From: Pseudopyrenochaeta lycopersici
Taxonomy: Eukaryota > Ascomycota > Dothideomycetes > Pleosporales > Pseudopyrenochaetaceae
Length of the DNA: 64,000 nt
Direction: 5' to 3'
Assembly: GCA_003313425.1 (NCBI GenBank)
Contig: NHZP01000016.1
Span: forward strand, 868,001-932,000
This document shows, one piece after another, positions 38,157 to 49,917 of the stretch (positions within the stretch are counted from its first letter, which is position 1; each line of letters begins with the position of its first letter). The notes beneath the pieces were generated by a model that was given only the letters and a program-made list of their open reading frames with translations, searched no databases and had not been told where the DNA came from. Both the position numbers and the translations under genes were made by a program.

Positions 38157-41100
38157 CTTCGTTGTTACAGTTGTCGAAACTCTTGGGCCAGCCGTGGTTA
38201 GTCCTGAGGAGTAGTATTAGAAGGTTATGTATGCTATCAATTGCAGAATGATCAACAGGTACTACCCCACGTTTTGATCCACAGGAGGCTGACAGTAAGC
38301 CACGTATTCGAACGTCATTTCGTTTCAATTGATCCTTCATAGGCACACTGGTGGCCTGAAAGGTATAGTACCACCTTCTATTTCTGGGGGGTTTCGCTCG
38401 CGGACGGAACGGCATGTGATGATCCTCGGTCCAAAGCTTAGCCATTGGTACTAGTTTCAAGTTAAGAAGCGGAACAATCCACGAACCCAGTTTTACACTC
38501 CTTGAAATCATGTTTTTGTACTCAAATAACTACCAACCGATGGTATTTGATACATTTTTTGTTGCTATTCTTGCTTGATCCGAATATTGCTTGTAACTGA
38601 CAACAGTCCAGAGCTGGAACAACTATGATCTTTTACATTGCCTAACAAACTTGACGTTGAAAGTTACTTGGAAAGCATATCGAAATGCGTTGCTGTGTAG
38701 TTTGAGTAATTTAAAATCAGCTCTGAGATCCAGGGGACAATGATATACTTATAAAACCAAAATAGCAAATTTAGCACTGGAAAAAGTACTGAAATTGAAC
38801 CAACGTTCGTACGTTTGTGGCAGCCACTGAAAGTGGAAGGTTCCAGTAGCAAACTCATTTCCATTTCCGGATCATGCACTGGTGTTAGTGATTACCTTGG
38901 CCTCGTCATAAATTGGTCGTCGTAGCTCCTCTGTGAGTATTGAATATAGGCATCATGTTCGATGTCACCAGAAGCTTCTAGTCTTAAAAGTAATTCTGCG
39001 CGCTATAGTCTATAAGCACAGGCCAATGTCCTCGAGATAACTCACAAAATCTGTTGTCCCGTGAATGAGCCTTTCACCCTGAGGTTCACCGAACCTACAG
39101 GCTATAAAGGTGGTTCCATAAGGCATGGTGGATGGTGCGTACCTAAAACCCCAATTTCACGCAGCTATACTCCAGTACACTAAATATGGCCATAATAATA
39201 TCTCCGTTGTCTGCAAAGTTGCAGTTTGTGATTATTCATATATGCTGCTTCAAATCAAATCGGATGATGTATTTCCGGTTTCTGGTGTAGCAAAGTGCAT
39301 TCAAGAGGCAATTGGATAGAAGTATATCGTCGGCATTTGGAAGGAGACTCTAATCAGGGACAAGCAGGCTTGCTTGCCGGTGGACACAATGGCGATCACC
39401 AACAGTTGCGTACGCGTCTGTGAACATTGAGGACCAGGGACCATTGGTTATTCTGTTAATCATGGCAACATTATGCGTTTTGACATTGGTATAGACCCTT
39501 TTGATTCTCACTCGAGGAGGCAAGGGACCGAACTATGCGCTACAAGTGTAGAGACTGACTGTGTACTGGTCAGTGCCAATGTGACTTGCCAATTGGTGTC
39601 CGGATATACCATCCTTCTTGGTGCATGGATACACGAAAACCTTCATCATATGATGCCGCGGAAATGCTAGAATATTGCATCAATATTGAAGGATCCGTTG
39701 TCGTTGACGAGTGTGCGATTTATTGACTGTGAGTATAGCAGAGATGGTTGTTCATCAGTGATGACGGAGGTTGGTCGCTTGAAGTTGATTGGCATGCCAA
39801 TAACTCCGGTAGAACCGATTCGTATTTCAACAATAACAGAGCTTGAGTGCAGAGGGTATTTAATTCATTTTGTCCTAGAGAAAGTGATCTTGAGACTATG
39901 GGAGTCCAACGCATTTAAAGTAAGCTGAGCGTTTGAGGGCATTGGAATACTAAAAATGCGTACGATTACAAAGGAATTCAAGATGGGTACAAACAGCTGA
40001 TTTGGCAGTCAGATACTCTTGCATTAATCGTAGCACAAAAACACCATCCTCAGAGTTGGTGATATCTGTGTGGGGTCCAAAGTATGGGGCAGAAATGGCG
40101 CTCGGCTGGTAAGGTTAAGCGGGATGCTGACTGCCCACTTCCCTCAAAAGGATGCACACCTTATGATCGCTAATCTTGGTTTCAGCCCTGTGAATATTAG
40201 GTGATGATCAAATGCCAGCTAGCTGCAGATCGAGCAGCTAGGTTCAAAAGGGCCCTCATTATACCTGTAGATGTCGCCCTGGGTCCAAAGCTTATGTTCA
40301 GCGCCTCACCATTGGCGATTGTAAAGGGTTTTGCATAAAAGCCTTACGGCAGCTAATATTTCATTTGATCTGGGTTTGTTTATAAGCGCTATGCTTAGCT
40401 ATGACACGACACGCTGGCGTCAAAAGGGTAAATGGATGGGGGCACGGCACGTACTCGCAAAAGCCCTTCTACAAACTCCTTACAGTTGGTGACAGCCTTT
40501 GGGTGGCAAAGCAGCCGTACATTCGGCTCCGATCCTGTAGTACCACAATGAGTTCCTGTTGCACAATTCAGCAATCCGCCAAACGGCAATCGGATGAGTG
40601 TTAGGCGTAATATTACATCCAACATAATGCTTGTCTGTTTACGCAAACCCAACATCGGACAGCTCTCGCTCGGCAACCGACATAAGCTCACGGGCCAGAC
40701 CTAAATCCCAACGTCCTGACCGGTTTTGACTTCAGCTGCATCGCCACGGCATTACTTGCAAGCAACACAATGTCCTAATATAGACTTAGCACCAACGTCA
40801 AGTCTTCTTGCCAGTCAATTGTGGGCTGCTTACATCGCCGAACTTGCCCATCTCACTATCCACCAACCCAGGCAACGAACAAGATCTTTGGGGAAATGCA
40901 CCCACGTGTGCTTCCAGTAAATAAGCTTCCTTCGCGAGGCCTTGTGCTCTTGTATAGTCGGATAAGCTTTCAACGGCACGCCTAGAATTAGGACATCGTG
41001 CATGGTTGTGCAAGAACTCTGGGTTAATGCGTGACTTGGCGTAAGCTCCCATTTGCCCCATGTGTATGACGTGAAACACACTTGTACGACCATGATGCAT

Positions 41101-41713
41101 GTTCGATTGGATCTGAGTTGTTATAGATGCCAGTGGCTTGGGTTGGAGATTAGGCAAGGGTACAAAAGTGTTTGTGCTGAACTCCATCGTCAAGAGTATG
41201 CATACGTGAGGGTATGCCCAGTCTTTCCAAAGCAGTATGTCCAACCCTTTACAAGTATATGGGCAGCATGCCGATGGGGTTGTATTGACAAGGCTTTTGA
41301 ATGTAAGAACCAACGGAATGCATTCGATCTAGGTAGAAGCACAGCCACATGGAGAAACACAGCAAGTGTAATCTCGCTACACCATTCCAAGTGCTAGCGG
41401 ACACCTTTGTCAGCCAAAAGAATGAAGCCATGAGGCCACAAGGTTAAGCAGTCTGATCAAAGCTTTGCATACAGCGAGGGCTGTGGCCCAGAGGATTAGT
41501 GAACTTGCCCAAATCGCCCCATAGCCCAACTCCCAACACCTAATCCGCTAGGGGATGACCGTAAAATAAATAGAGTCTCCTCGTTCAAGTCTAGATTTTC
41601 TAAAGACCACAGGACCATCTCTACCTTCCATCGCTTCCAAGACATCGAGTCCAAACATCTCGATCGGGATCGAACCTCCCGTTTCGAACATCCTTAAACA
41701 TTCTTTCACCATC
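38157..41713. other. Gene desert, 3.6 kb
   Basis: This is the longest gene-free interval in the window. Stops are frequent in all frames. The longest frame (171 codons, minus, 41313-40798) has no recognisable domain, and another frame on the same strand overlaps it. The composition is A/T-leaning around 38.5-40.0 kb. I saw no long direct or inverted repeats, no transposase motifs and no tRNA. The last 200 bases (AAATAAATAG at about 41564) may belong to the LtrA-like gene promoter. Confidence 0.5.
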
Positions 41714-43695
41714 ATGGGCCACGAAGCACACCACCACGAGGAAAAGAAGCCTCTCTACTTCTTCGCCTCTCCGCTCCACGAACCCCCCTCACATACGCAC
41801 AACTACTCACCAAGTGCCCATGACGATAAGCAGGTGTCCTTTTCTGACACCGATGTCGAGCTGCAGCCCCAAACAACGCAGCACATCAATCGCAACGAGC
41901 GCCATGGATCCATTCATTCCAACTCCAGCCAACCCAATTTCGACAACATGGACTGCGAACTCCACGATAATCCCACTTTCCACCGCCACGCCGAAGCCAC
42001 GACTGCCGAGCTCTTCTACGATTTGTTCTTCGTCGCCAACCTAACGACCTTTACCTCGCTACAGGAGATCAACGACCGACACTCACTGACAGACTATATT
42101 GGATTCTTCTCCTTGCTCTGGCTGACATGGTATCAAGTCTCGCTCTACGATGTGCGCTTTAGCACCGACAGCGTGTTCGAGCGTATCGCCAAAGCCATAC
42201 ACCTCGGTGTCATGGTTGGGTTCGCAGTGATCGGACCGCAGTGGAAGCCAGGTCAAGAGCATATCGACTACAAGATCTATCGAGCGTTCGGACTCATCTT
42301 GATGGCGTCGCGTCTGACGCTGACTGCCCAGTATGGCGTCACGCTTTGGTATACGAAGAAGTACAAGAAGACTGTTATCCCCCTCGTATTGGTGATAAGC
42401 ATGTCTCTCATCTCTGCGGTTATCTATGGTGCGCTAACGCCGGCGTTTCCAAACATAAAGTACGATGCAGTTGGCGATGGAATCCCTCAGCCGAGCAATG
42501 TGTATATTGCGTGGTACGTGATCGGTCTCTCTGAGACGGTATTGACAGTAGCGGTCAGTTGCGTTTGGCGCGTTGTGTCGTTCAAGGGAACGCATATGGT
42601 ACAGCGCATGTCGCTCCTCACCTTGATCATCCTGGGCGAGGGAATCATCGTCATCTGCAAATCCATTTCCCGTATTGTCAAAAACGATTACCTCTGGACT
42701 GCTCCGGTCGTCGGCCAGATCATTGCTGCGGTGTTGATCATTTACTTCCTGTACATGCTGTACTTTGACCGCATCCAAGAGCAGCATTTTGGAAGCATCA
42801 AGCAGCAGATCTGGTCGTTTCTGCATTTCCCACTGCACACCGTGCTGGTCCTTGTTCTGCAGGGTGTTTCCCTTTTGATTATCTGGCGTCAAGCTGTTGA
42901 GTCTCTGACAACTCTCGAAGCTGAATGGTTGCCGGCGTTTAACTGGGTTGACGGCCTGGGCATCGCCAACGGATCGTCCTTTGCAGCGTACATGGACAAT
43001 GTACCGGAGATCCATGCTACCCATGGCGGGGCATTTGCCTCCTTTCTCAACGATACGTGCTATGGGCAAGTGTACAATTTTATCCCGAAAGGTGTCGATG
43101 CGTCCAAAGAGATCAAAATCATGCAGGACTCTTGGTATAATATGCAAGAAGGCCTGGATAACTACTTGGCCGACAATGCGAACGATACCGCATGGATACA
43201 GTTCGATGACGGATTGAACGCAGCTACCTCAGCGACATTCAAGACGCTCTTCGACACTTTTAGCGTAACAGCTCCGAAGCGCAAGAGCAGAAATACTGAA
43301 AAAGAGGTTGCGAATTGGTTGGATACGATATACCAGTACTACAACATCTTCGACTTGGTCATGACATATACATTTGTTGCCGTAAGTCTCGTTTCCTCCC
43401 GCTTGGATGTGAATACTTTCTAACATCCCTCCAGGGCGGCCTAGCTTTGATCCTCACCACAGTCCTCGGCTTCATCTCGCTGCCTAAGCAAGAGCGCCGA
43501 ATCTCCATCTACGCACGCTTAGCTATAAATATCGCCGCCGGCATTGGCCTGTGCCTCATATCTTTGATTCGATTTAACAGTACGGATATGTACAGCTTTT
43601 TGGGCAGCGCCTGGATGATCCCGACAATCTGCATAGTCCTGTTCTTGTGCGTTGTGCTCACCCATGTCACACTGTCTAAGAAGAAGGCGCATTGA
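41714..43695 (+). CDS. LtrA-like multi-spanning membrane protein
   Basis: Exons are 41714-43381 and 43435-43695 (642 residues). The intron 43382-43434 joins TYTFVA to GGLALIL. The N-terminal 90 residues are His/Ser-rich and polar. The membrane part opens with ATTAELFYDLFFVANL, the E-L-F-D-L-F-F signature of bacterial LtrA (low temperature requirement) family proteins, and has about nine to ten hydrophobic segments in two blocks separated by a soluble loop (about 400-540). Later blocks include MVQRMSLLTLIILGEGIIVI, also characteristic (R-x-G-x-x-x-I-LGEG-like). The molecular function of the family is unknown. Fungal copies are patchily distributed and may have come from bacteria; that is inference. 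Confidence 0.88.
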
Positions 43696-43934
43696 TTGGC
43701 GCTACTGTGGTGGGTATGGCGACGCATTTGGTATGCTGTGAGTGTTTTTGTAAAAGTGTTCCGTGATGCGTATTTTTTAGCCGGAGTTGTGTTAATTTCC
43801 TATGAATTGGAGTAATTATCGTTGTTATTTTCGACCTGAGCTTTTTTCTCTTTTAGCTCTAAAGTAGTATCCTTGCGGAAATGTTCTTGTTACCCTGCGG
43901 GCGGAATTGATGTATGAAATGTTTTCTTCATCTG

Positions 43935-45359
43935 CTACCTGATATCCTCTTGATTCACCTCCATTTGTATTCGCAATGCTTCCTGTTCCCAGAAATCTGC
44001 GACCTGCTCAGCACCTCGCCGTCCGCCGAACTGTATTTCGCCATTCGCCATGTCACCCTCAGCGCCATCCATTAGTCGCCGAAAGCATTGGCTGTGCTTT
44101 GGGTTGTCGAAATGCGCATACGGGTGATCAGGATTGAGCCAGGCGCTGCAGAGGTAGCAGAAGTGCGTATCACACTGCGCGCATGTCATATGATTACAGC
44201 CATAAGATTTCTGACAGGGGACTGAGCAATAGGGACATGGCGAGGTGTTCTTCATAATGAAATTGAGCGAAGCTTGATCCTCTTCGGTCAATGATGTTGC
44301 ATCTCGCGGTTCGCACCGCACAAAGTCTCCGTGCCATGAGGCAAGGCACACGACACAAAAAGCGAGGTTGCAGTCTTCGCATACGGCGAGTCGATCCATG
44401 CCCCTGGTCCCAATAGGGCGCTTCTCGGGGCCAGACTCGGTACTCGAACCGTTCTGCTGCCCCGTGTTGGCATCTTCGGTTTCCGAGTCCGAATCGTCCA
44501 CCTGGCTGACGTCAGTGACTTTGGGATATTTGTCCGTCCGCATGGCACCTTGACACCATGTGCGTGGACAGAATACAATAGTCGGATCTGACTCGATTTT
44601 CTTCTTTCGCTTGAGCTTGGCGAATCGCTCCACGGTCTCTTTTTGCAGTGGGATTTGTAGCAGTTCTTTTGGGGACAACAATCGATCCTTGTTCTGATTA
44701 TTGCCCGACTTGCCACACTCTGTTGACATGCATTTGACATTGTTTACATGGCCCTCAGAGATGCAGTTATTATAGTAGTCTTGGAGACAGGCGATGCAGA
44801 AGACATGGCTGCACCGCTGCATACGATAACAAGCCGATCCCTTCTTTGGTTCCAAACACACCTCACAGTCGAATGTCTCCTTGTCGAACAATTCCTTCTT
44901 CATTTGTCCACTGTAGGCCAGCATCTCTGTCCGCAATGCTGACGGTAGTGTGAGGTTGTCCAGGCCGTATGATGCTTCCGCCTGCTCTTGTAAGGAGCTA
45001 ATATATGAATATAAAATTGTGCCTCCGCTGTATTCCTCCCATATTGATCTTGCTTCGTTTGCGAGTCTGTCTAGCACGGATTCAGGTAGCCACGATGGCG
45101 ATGTCGAAAGCTTGACGAATGGAGGTGCTTCTGCTGGATAGTCCGTGGGGAGTATGATCTCGAGGGATAGGGAAGGTAAATAGGCTAGCCGCTGTACATC
45201 TTGCTCGGGTTCAAACAAGACAGGCAGTGGCTTCGCAGGCGCTACCAGGAGGTCCAGAGTCGCGATGAATGGACTGTCCGGGTTGATAACCAGCTCCGGA
45301 TAAATGGACTGCAGCGTATCGAGCTCTTCGGTACGTTCGTCACCAGAATCGAGGTCCAT
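43935..45359 (-). CDS. ITT1: RBR E3 ubiquitin ligase, Itt1/RNF14 type
   Basis: 474 residues, single exon. Start is taken at ATG 45359 (MDLDSGDERTEEL), directly before the RWD domain. A longer in-frame extension to 45569 lacks family resemblance and would overlap most of the promoter shared with CAX4. RWD: ELDTLQSIYPEL to YSYISSLQEQAE. RING1: CEVCLEPKKGSACYRMQRC then HVFCIACL. IBR: CEDCNLAFCVVC. RING2: CPYCSVPCQKSYGCNHMTC, with the catalytic Cys in GCNHM. An acidic, low-complexity insert (DSDSETEDANTGQQNGSS) lies before the IBR. The yeast homologue affects translation termination; the mammalian one ubiquitinates stalled-ribosome factors. Confidence 0.95.
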   Translation of the reverse strand: MDLDSGDERTEELDTLQSIYPELVINPDSPFIATLDLLVAPAKPLPVLFEPEQDVQRLAYLPSLSLEIILPTDYPAEAPPFVKLSTSPSWLPESVLDRLANEARSIWEEYSGGTILYSYISSLQEQAEASYGLDNLTLPSALRTEMLAYSGQMKKELFDKETFDCEVCLEPKKGSACYRMQRCSHVFCIACLQDYYNNCISEGHVNNVKCMSTECGKSGNNQNKDRLLSPKELLQIPLQKETVERFAKLKRKKKIESDPTIVFCPRTWCQGAMRTDKYPKVTDVSQVDDSDSETEDANTGQQNGSSTESGPEKRPIGTRGMDRLAVCEDCNLAFCVVCLASWHGDFVRCEPRDATSLTEEDQASLNFIMKNTSPCPYCSVPCQKSYGCNHMTCAQCDTHFCYLCSAWLNPDHPYAHFDNPKHSQCFRRLMDGAEGDMANGEIQFGGRRGAEQVADFWEQEALRIQMEVNQEDIR

Positions 45360-45726
45360 GGTGTCGCGACTCCTTAGAGGATACACCGTGCACTTGAAAA
45401 TGCAGCTGGTGGCGACCCGGCTTATATCGTGAAATGCGGCGAGCGGCGTGAGGGCGGAGTTAAGGCTTGAATGGACGGGGCGCCAGGAAAAGGGCGTGGC
45501 GACTATCGGTGGCGCATGAAGGCGAAGGAGCCTTTGAACAAGCCCATAGTGAGTCAAGCCTACCACCATGGGCTGCAGTGAGCTTTACCTGGTACTCTGC
45601 TGCAGCAATGATTCACCAGCGCATCGCGTCCGTCGCGCCAAGCTGACAGGGCTATGCCGACGAACCCCGTCATCTTGCATCCAGACCTCACAACTTCTTC
45701 CTTCCTCAACTTTTAAGTAATTTGCC
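45360..45726. promoter_or_regulatory. Bidirectional promoter, ITT1 / CAX4
   Basis: These 367 bases separate the two start codons. No TATA box is evident. The minus-strand frame that extends ITT1 upstream crosses part of it. Confidence 0.5.
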
Positions 45727-46522
45727 ATGGAAGACCCTCCGCTTGCGTCGTTATCTTTGACGCATGTTCACTATGTGCGTTTTCTTTCACATATGCAACA
45801 CGTATGCTAATTATAGAAGAACCCTGCTGACCGCATTTCCTACTTGTGCGCATGGCTTGCTCTTGTCCCGCAAGGCCTATGCGTCGTGTATGCGACTCTG
45901 ATATGGTCGAACCGCGAGATTGAAATCTTCTTAATGTTCGCTGGCCAAATGGCATGTGAGGCGCTCAATTGGGTGTTGAAGCGATACATCAAAGAAGAGC
46001 GACCGCGGGGTATGGCCTCAGCCAGATGTCACAACAGCAACAGTATGCTAATCATATATAGAAATGCATGGAAAAGGCTATGGAATGCCCTCTTCCCACG
46101 CTCAATTCGTCTCATTCTTCTCCGTCACCTTGGCATTGTTCCTCCTCTTCCGACACGTTCCGCATCCCACCGAAACCCACACACCCTTCTCATTCGGAGG
46201 CCGATTCCTCTTATCGCTTGTTGCTTTGGCTTGTGCAGGAGCGGTGGCTACAAGCCGGATTTATCTGAGCTATCATACCAACAAGCAGGTCTTGGTCGGG
46301 TGCGCAGCTGGTGCCGCCTTTGCATTTGTCTGGTTTGCATTCACAACATATCTGAGGAAAGCTGGCTGGATTGAATGGGGGCTCGAGACTTGGATTTCTA
46401 GGATGCTCCGAGTGAGGGATCTGGTCATCCAGGAAGATTTGGTCGATTCAGGCTGGGCACGTTGGGAAGATCGAAGGAGGCGCCAAGCCTCTTTTCGGGT
46501 TCAGGGCAAGAAGAGCAGGTAG
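45727..46522 (+). CDS. CAX4: Dolichyldiphosphatase (PAP2 superfamily)
   Basis: This ER enzyme removes phosphate from dolichyl diphosphate so the carrier can be reused in N-glycosylation. Exons are 45727-45774, 45817-46009 and 46062-46522 (233 residues). Introns are only 42 and 52 bases. The model reads MEDPPLASLSLTHVHYKN, then helices around ISYLCAWLALVPQGL. PAP2 motifs: KRYIKEERPRE (C1), GMPSSHAQF (C2), SRIYLSYHTNKQVLVG (C3). The catalytic His pair and basic residues are in place. A charged tail of 50 residues (ARWEDRRRRQASF) is cytosolic. The second splice completes RPREMHGKGYG, the conserved sequence of this family. Confidence 0.93.
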
Positions 46523-47203
46523 ACTATATTTGCTCGAGCACCTAATTTGCATCATAGAGCATAGATGAGAAACTTTCAGGAAACCTCGAAATGTTGGTAA
46601 CCGCGTTCCCGATAATTGCAACACCCAACTCTCAACGTCACTCAATCACAGAACCGCAATCCGATGCCGATGGCAAACCTCCCGAGTCATAGCCCCGTCT
46701 CATTGGTACTGAACTACTCTTACGGGACAGACTACTTGATCTCCACGCTACTGTTGATCCCTGAACTGTGGGGTATGATTTCTGCTGACGTCAGTGGGCT
46801 TCAGCCACGGCCCATGCCTGGACACGAACCACGTATAACAGATGGTTTAGAACAGCCGTTAATTGCGTGTCTCTCGTCAACTTTCTTCGCGTCTAAGTTC
46901 TGTTGAATTTTGATTTGAAATCTAGTGAGCCACTAATGCCGGACCCTTACTGCACCTCACATTCGTCATCTCTATGTCGATATGCCGTACGCGGTGTTTA
47001 CTTGCGCGGAGCATAGCTCTGTCAAACCATACCTACCTAGAAATATCATTAGCACCTCAGACCTGATTAGTTCCATAGTCAGCCTCTAACACACTGCCCT
47101 ACCTTCAGACTTTCCTCTGCATCCTGTGCTTCACTATTGAATGTTCTCTACTACAATCTCTTCATCCAAGCCTATTCGGGAAAAGCAATAGCAAACACCA
47201 GAA
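46523..47203. other. Intergenic, 0.68 kb
   Basis: It lies between CAX4 and the aquaporin, both on plus. One frame of 96 codons (46616-46906) has no recognisable features. It probably holds the aquaporin promoter. Confidence 0.5.
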
Positions 47204-48190
47204 ATGTCTACCCATCGTGAACCTAAACCTCCTCCCCGTTTACAAGCACAACACCCTCCAAGACACCGCATCGGCACCCTTCAAGGTCACCTCGTCGCCG
47301 CCAGCGGGGAGTTTGTCGGCACTTTCATGTTCCTTTACTTCTCCTTTTCCTGCCAAATCATGCTCTCAAGCCAGGCTAGCGAGAGAAGCTTGCTGAATGG
47401 CGGGCCGAGCAGTCAGCAGAATGTGTTCACGGCGCTTGTGTATGGATTCAGTTTACTGGTTAATGCCTGGGCATTTTATCGCATTAGTGGGGGCCTTTTC
47501 AATCCTGCGGTACGTCAGAATTCTTCACAGTTGGTATTGCCATAGCTGGTCAGAGTATGAGGCAAGGGCCAGGCATTCAAGGAGGTGGAACGGATTGGCT
47601 GACAACCCTTAGGTGACTTTCGGAATGGTCCTCGCCGGGTCTCTACCCCCCATTCGAGGCCTCTTTCTCTTCCCTGCACAGCTCATTGCGGCTATGTGCG
47701 CAGGCGGAGCTGTTGAAGCAATGTTTCCAGGAGACATTGACGCTGCCAACACCACCCTCTCGCCTGGCACAAGTATCGCCCAAGGTGTCTTCATTGAGAT
47801 GTTTATGACAGCCGAGCTGGTCTTTGTTATTCTTATGCTGGCAGCTGAGAAGAGCAAAGACACGTTCCTTGCGCCAGTGGGTATTGGATTGGCATTGTTT
47901 GTTGCAATGCTAGGTGGTACGTTTTCCAAACCCATGATGTTTGAGTGTTCAGGGCGAAGGATTAATCTTTTCCAGGTGTGTACTATACGGGTGGCTCTCT
48001 CAATCCAGCTCGCAGCTTCGGTCCTGCAGTTGCTTCCACACAATTCGTAGGTTATCATTGGATATATTGGATTGGGCCTTTTCTGGGTGCAGCAATTGCA
48101 GCGGGATACTATCGTTTTGTAAAGCACTTCAATTACGAGCAGGCGAATCCGGGACAGGATACTGCGGGTGGAGATTTTGCCGAAGACTGA
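47204..48190 (+). CDS. Aquaporin (MIP family)
   Basis: Exons are 47204-47509, 47613-47916 and 47976-48190 (274 residues). Introns fall right after the first NPA motif (SGGLFNPA) and just before the second half-helix. Phases agree. Six helices with the two half-helix motifs: GLFNPAVTFG and [12 protein letters not shown]. The second carries the selectivity-filter Arg (NPAR), as in water-selective orthodox aquaporins rather than the aquaglyceroporin NPAR..D insert type. The first motif departs from the standard SGAHLNPAVT (here [11 protein letters not shown]). The N-terminus is 35 hydrophilic residues. It is likely a plasma-membrane or vacuolar water channel. Confidence 0.93.
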
Positions 48191-48412
48191 GATTATATCA
48201 TGTTTGGGTTTCGTATGCCTGAAAGACTGGAGTATAGGTGAGAACATCAAGAAACGGTCATTTCGGCTGTTGCTACGAGCCATGGGGAAGTTTGCATATG
48301 ATGATCGCGCCTCAGCTACCTCTCGAATGGCATTATAAAACTGTGCAAGTGAGTTTTGGTTCGCATTGAGCCTTTTATCTAAGGTTTATAGGATTTCTAA
48401 TTAAACTCTTTG

Positions 48413-49072
48413 CTATATAGGCAATAGAGAATCTCTATCTCTTTGCGAGCGATCCGGGAAAACAAAGGCCACCACATATGCCGAAAAGGATGAGACTGGC
48501 GGGATAATGACATCAATAGTCGTCTTCTGTATCCCCGCAGTCACCCACATGCACATCCAGCCAAACACCAAAGTGATGAAAACATAACTATTCGTGTCAG
48601 ATGTACCGAGATTATACACTGTCAAGACTAAACTTACAGTTTTGAGTGAGCGACACGTCGGGCCTCACTGGCAATGTACGATAAGATTAAGGTCAGCCAT
48701 GCACCAAATACACTAAATCAAACATTAGCATGGTCTGGTGAGGCTGATATCTTTAGGTAAGCTAGCTCACATCCAGGAAAATTTGGGCTGAACGTCTGGT
48801 GCATTCCTCATCATGACCCACACCACGCTCGCCACTCCCATTGACAATCCCAACAAGTTACCAAAGGCGCTATTTAGAAAGGCTGTGAAAATGTATATCG
48901 AATTGATCAGTACTTCAAACACTATCCGCGGCGGCTGATGTCGAGGTTGATGGTGAGCTCCGTGCTGGCCCGTGAAAGGGACGACAGCGAATCCATCTGG
49001 GACCCCCACTGCTGGTAGCACGAGAGATGAAAGAAAAAGGAAGAGCAGTAATCCAGATTTTGGATTGATCAT
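48413..49072 (-). CDS. Orphan four-helix membrane protein, copy A
   Basis: Exons are 49072-48771, 48712-48638 and 48587-48413 (183 residues). Introns are 48770-48713 and 48637-48588. The start MINPKSGLLLFLFLSSLVLP is a clear signal peptide or signal anchor. A His/Gln/Pro-rich segment (QHGAHHQPRHQPPRI) follows, then hydrophobic helices. The core block LGLSMGVASVVWVMMRN is shared with the gene at 52282-52920. Exon 2 is 75 bases in both genes with identical phases, and exon 3 aligns in register (LYVFITLV..VAFVFPD against LYTLLTVI..VAYFFPD). This supports the splice model. No known family is recognised; function unknown. Product probably sits in the secretory pathway or plasma membrane. Confidence 0.72.
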
Positions 49073-49917
49073 ACTCAACGGAGTAATCCCACGGCCGAGC
49101 AGGGTAAGGGGAACGTGAGAATGAATCTTTCAATAGTGGTGCTTATCTTTGCGAAGTTCAGATGCTGTTGCTGGCTTTTCGGCAACAAACTAATATTCCT
49201 CGTTTTCTCGATACTTTGTGGCTTTCAATTAATTCATCAATAGATCAGTGGTAGGTTTGACATACACAATTTGTCTATCCGCAATTTGCCAGTTTCGTAC
49301 TTTTCCGTGAGCTACATGGAGCGACAAGTTTGACGAGTCATTAAGAGAACGAGATGATCAACTAGAAAGCAAAGCGTATCTGGCTTCAGAAGTCGTTCAG
49401 AAGTGGGCGTTAGTACCTGGTTCTGTATTCGCTTTGCGCCCACGTAGTGTAAACTTTCATAGGACCCGGGCGCCAAGGCAAAGTGACAACGCAATCCGGA
49501 GGACTTTAGGGAGCGCAGCTCTTGAGTAACGTATGTGTACGTCTTTGATTTGCTGGATTGCCAGATAGACCGGTCAGGCAGAGGGCGAGGCAGAATAGCA
49601 GGCGCCGAACGCTGCTGTCAGCCAACGAGGCTGGGCCGACTGTACCTTCCCCCGCAACCCCCGCCTCTGTCAGTTCAACTCAACCTGCTGTGATTCTACA
49701 TCCACCTCCTGTGCGTAATTTCAAAAGATCATACTCCAGTCTACTTCGTATTGGAGAAGCGTTGACAAGAAGGTATTGTGAATGCAGACGATCGTGAAAC
49801 CTAACCAAAGCCCAACGGCCTTACAGCAATACTCGAAAGATTCATCCATCTTTAAGAGTGTCGTAGGAATACACTTGTTTCTACGAATCCCCGAGGTTTA
49901 GGGAGAAAAACACAAAG
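49073..49917. other. Intergenic between copy A and the zinc-ribbon gene
   Basis: It holds the two divergent promoters. A plus-strand frame (49558-49797) begins only with a non-ATG codon (TTG), directly after a stop, and ends RYCECRRS; it may be incidental or a leftover exon. Confidence 0.45.

Noticed and set aside
38119..38511. 130-codon minus-strand frame overlapping the GH5 signal peptide region
   Set aside because: It overlaps the GH5 start in another frame and shows no domain; GH5 is complete from its own ATG with a clear signal peptide.
40798..41313. 171-codon minus-strand frame in the gene desert
   Set aside because: No ATG-proximal features, no domain, overlapped by another frame on the same strand; most likely chance.
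42434..43147. 237-codon antisense frame in the LtrA-like gene
   Set aside because: Composition is that of a reverse complement of hydrophobic helices; no domain seen.
45360..45569. Longer N-terminus for the RBR ligase gene
   Set aside because: The 70 added residues have no resemblance to the RWD-first layout of the family and would use most of the shared promoter. The ATG at 45359 is directly before the RWD domain.
48588..48637. Splice of copy A at the nearer acceptor (GACAG at about 48620)
   Set aside because: It would make a 19-base intron and put a stop codon in frame. The acceptor at 48588 gives a 50-base intron and aligns with copy B.
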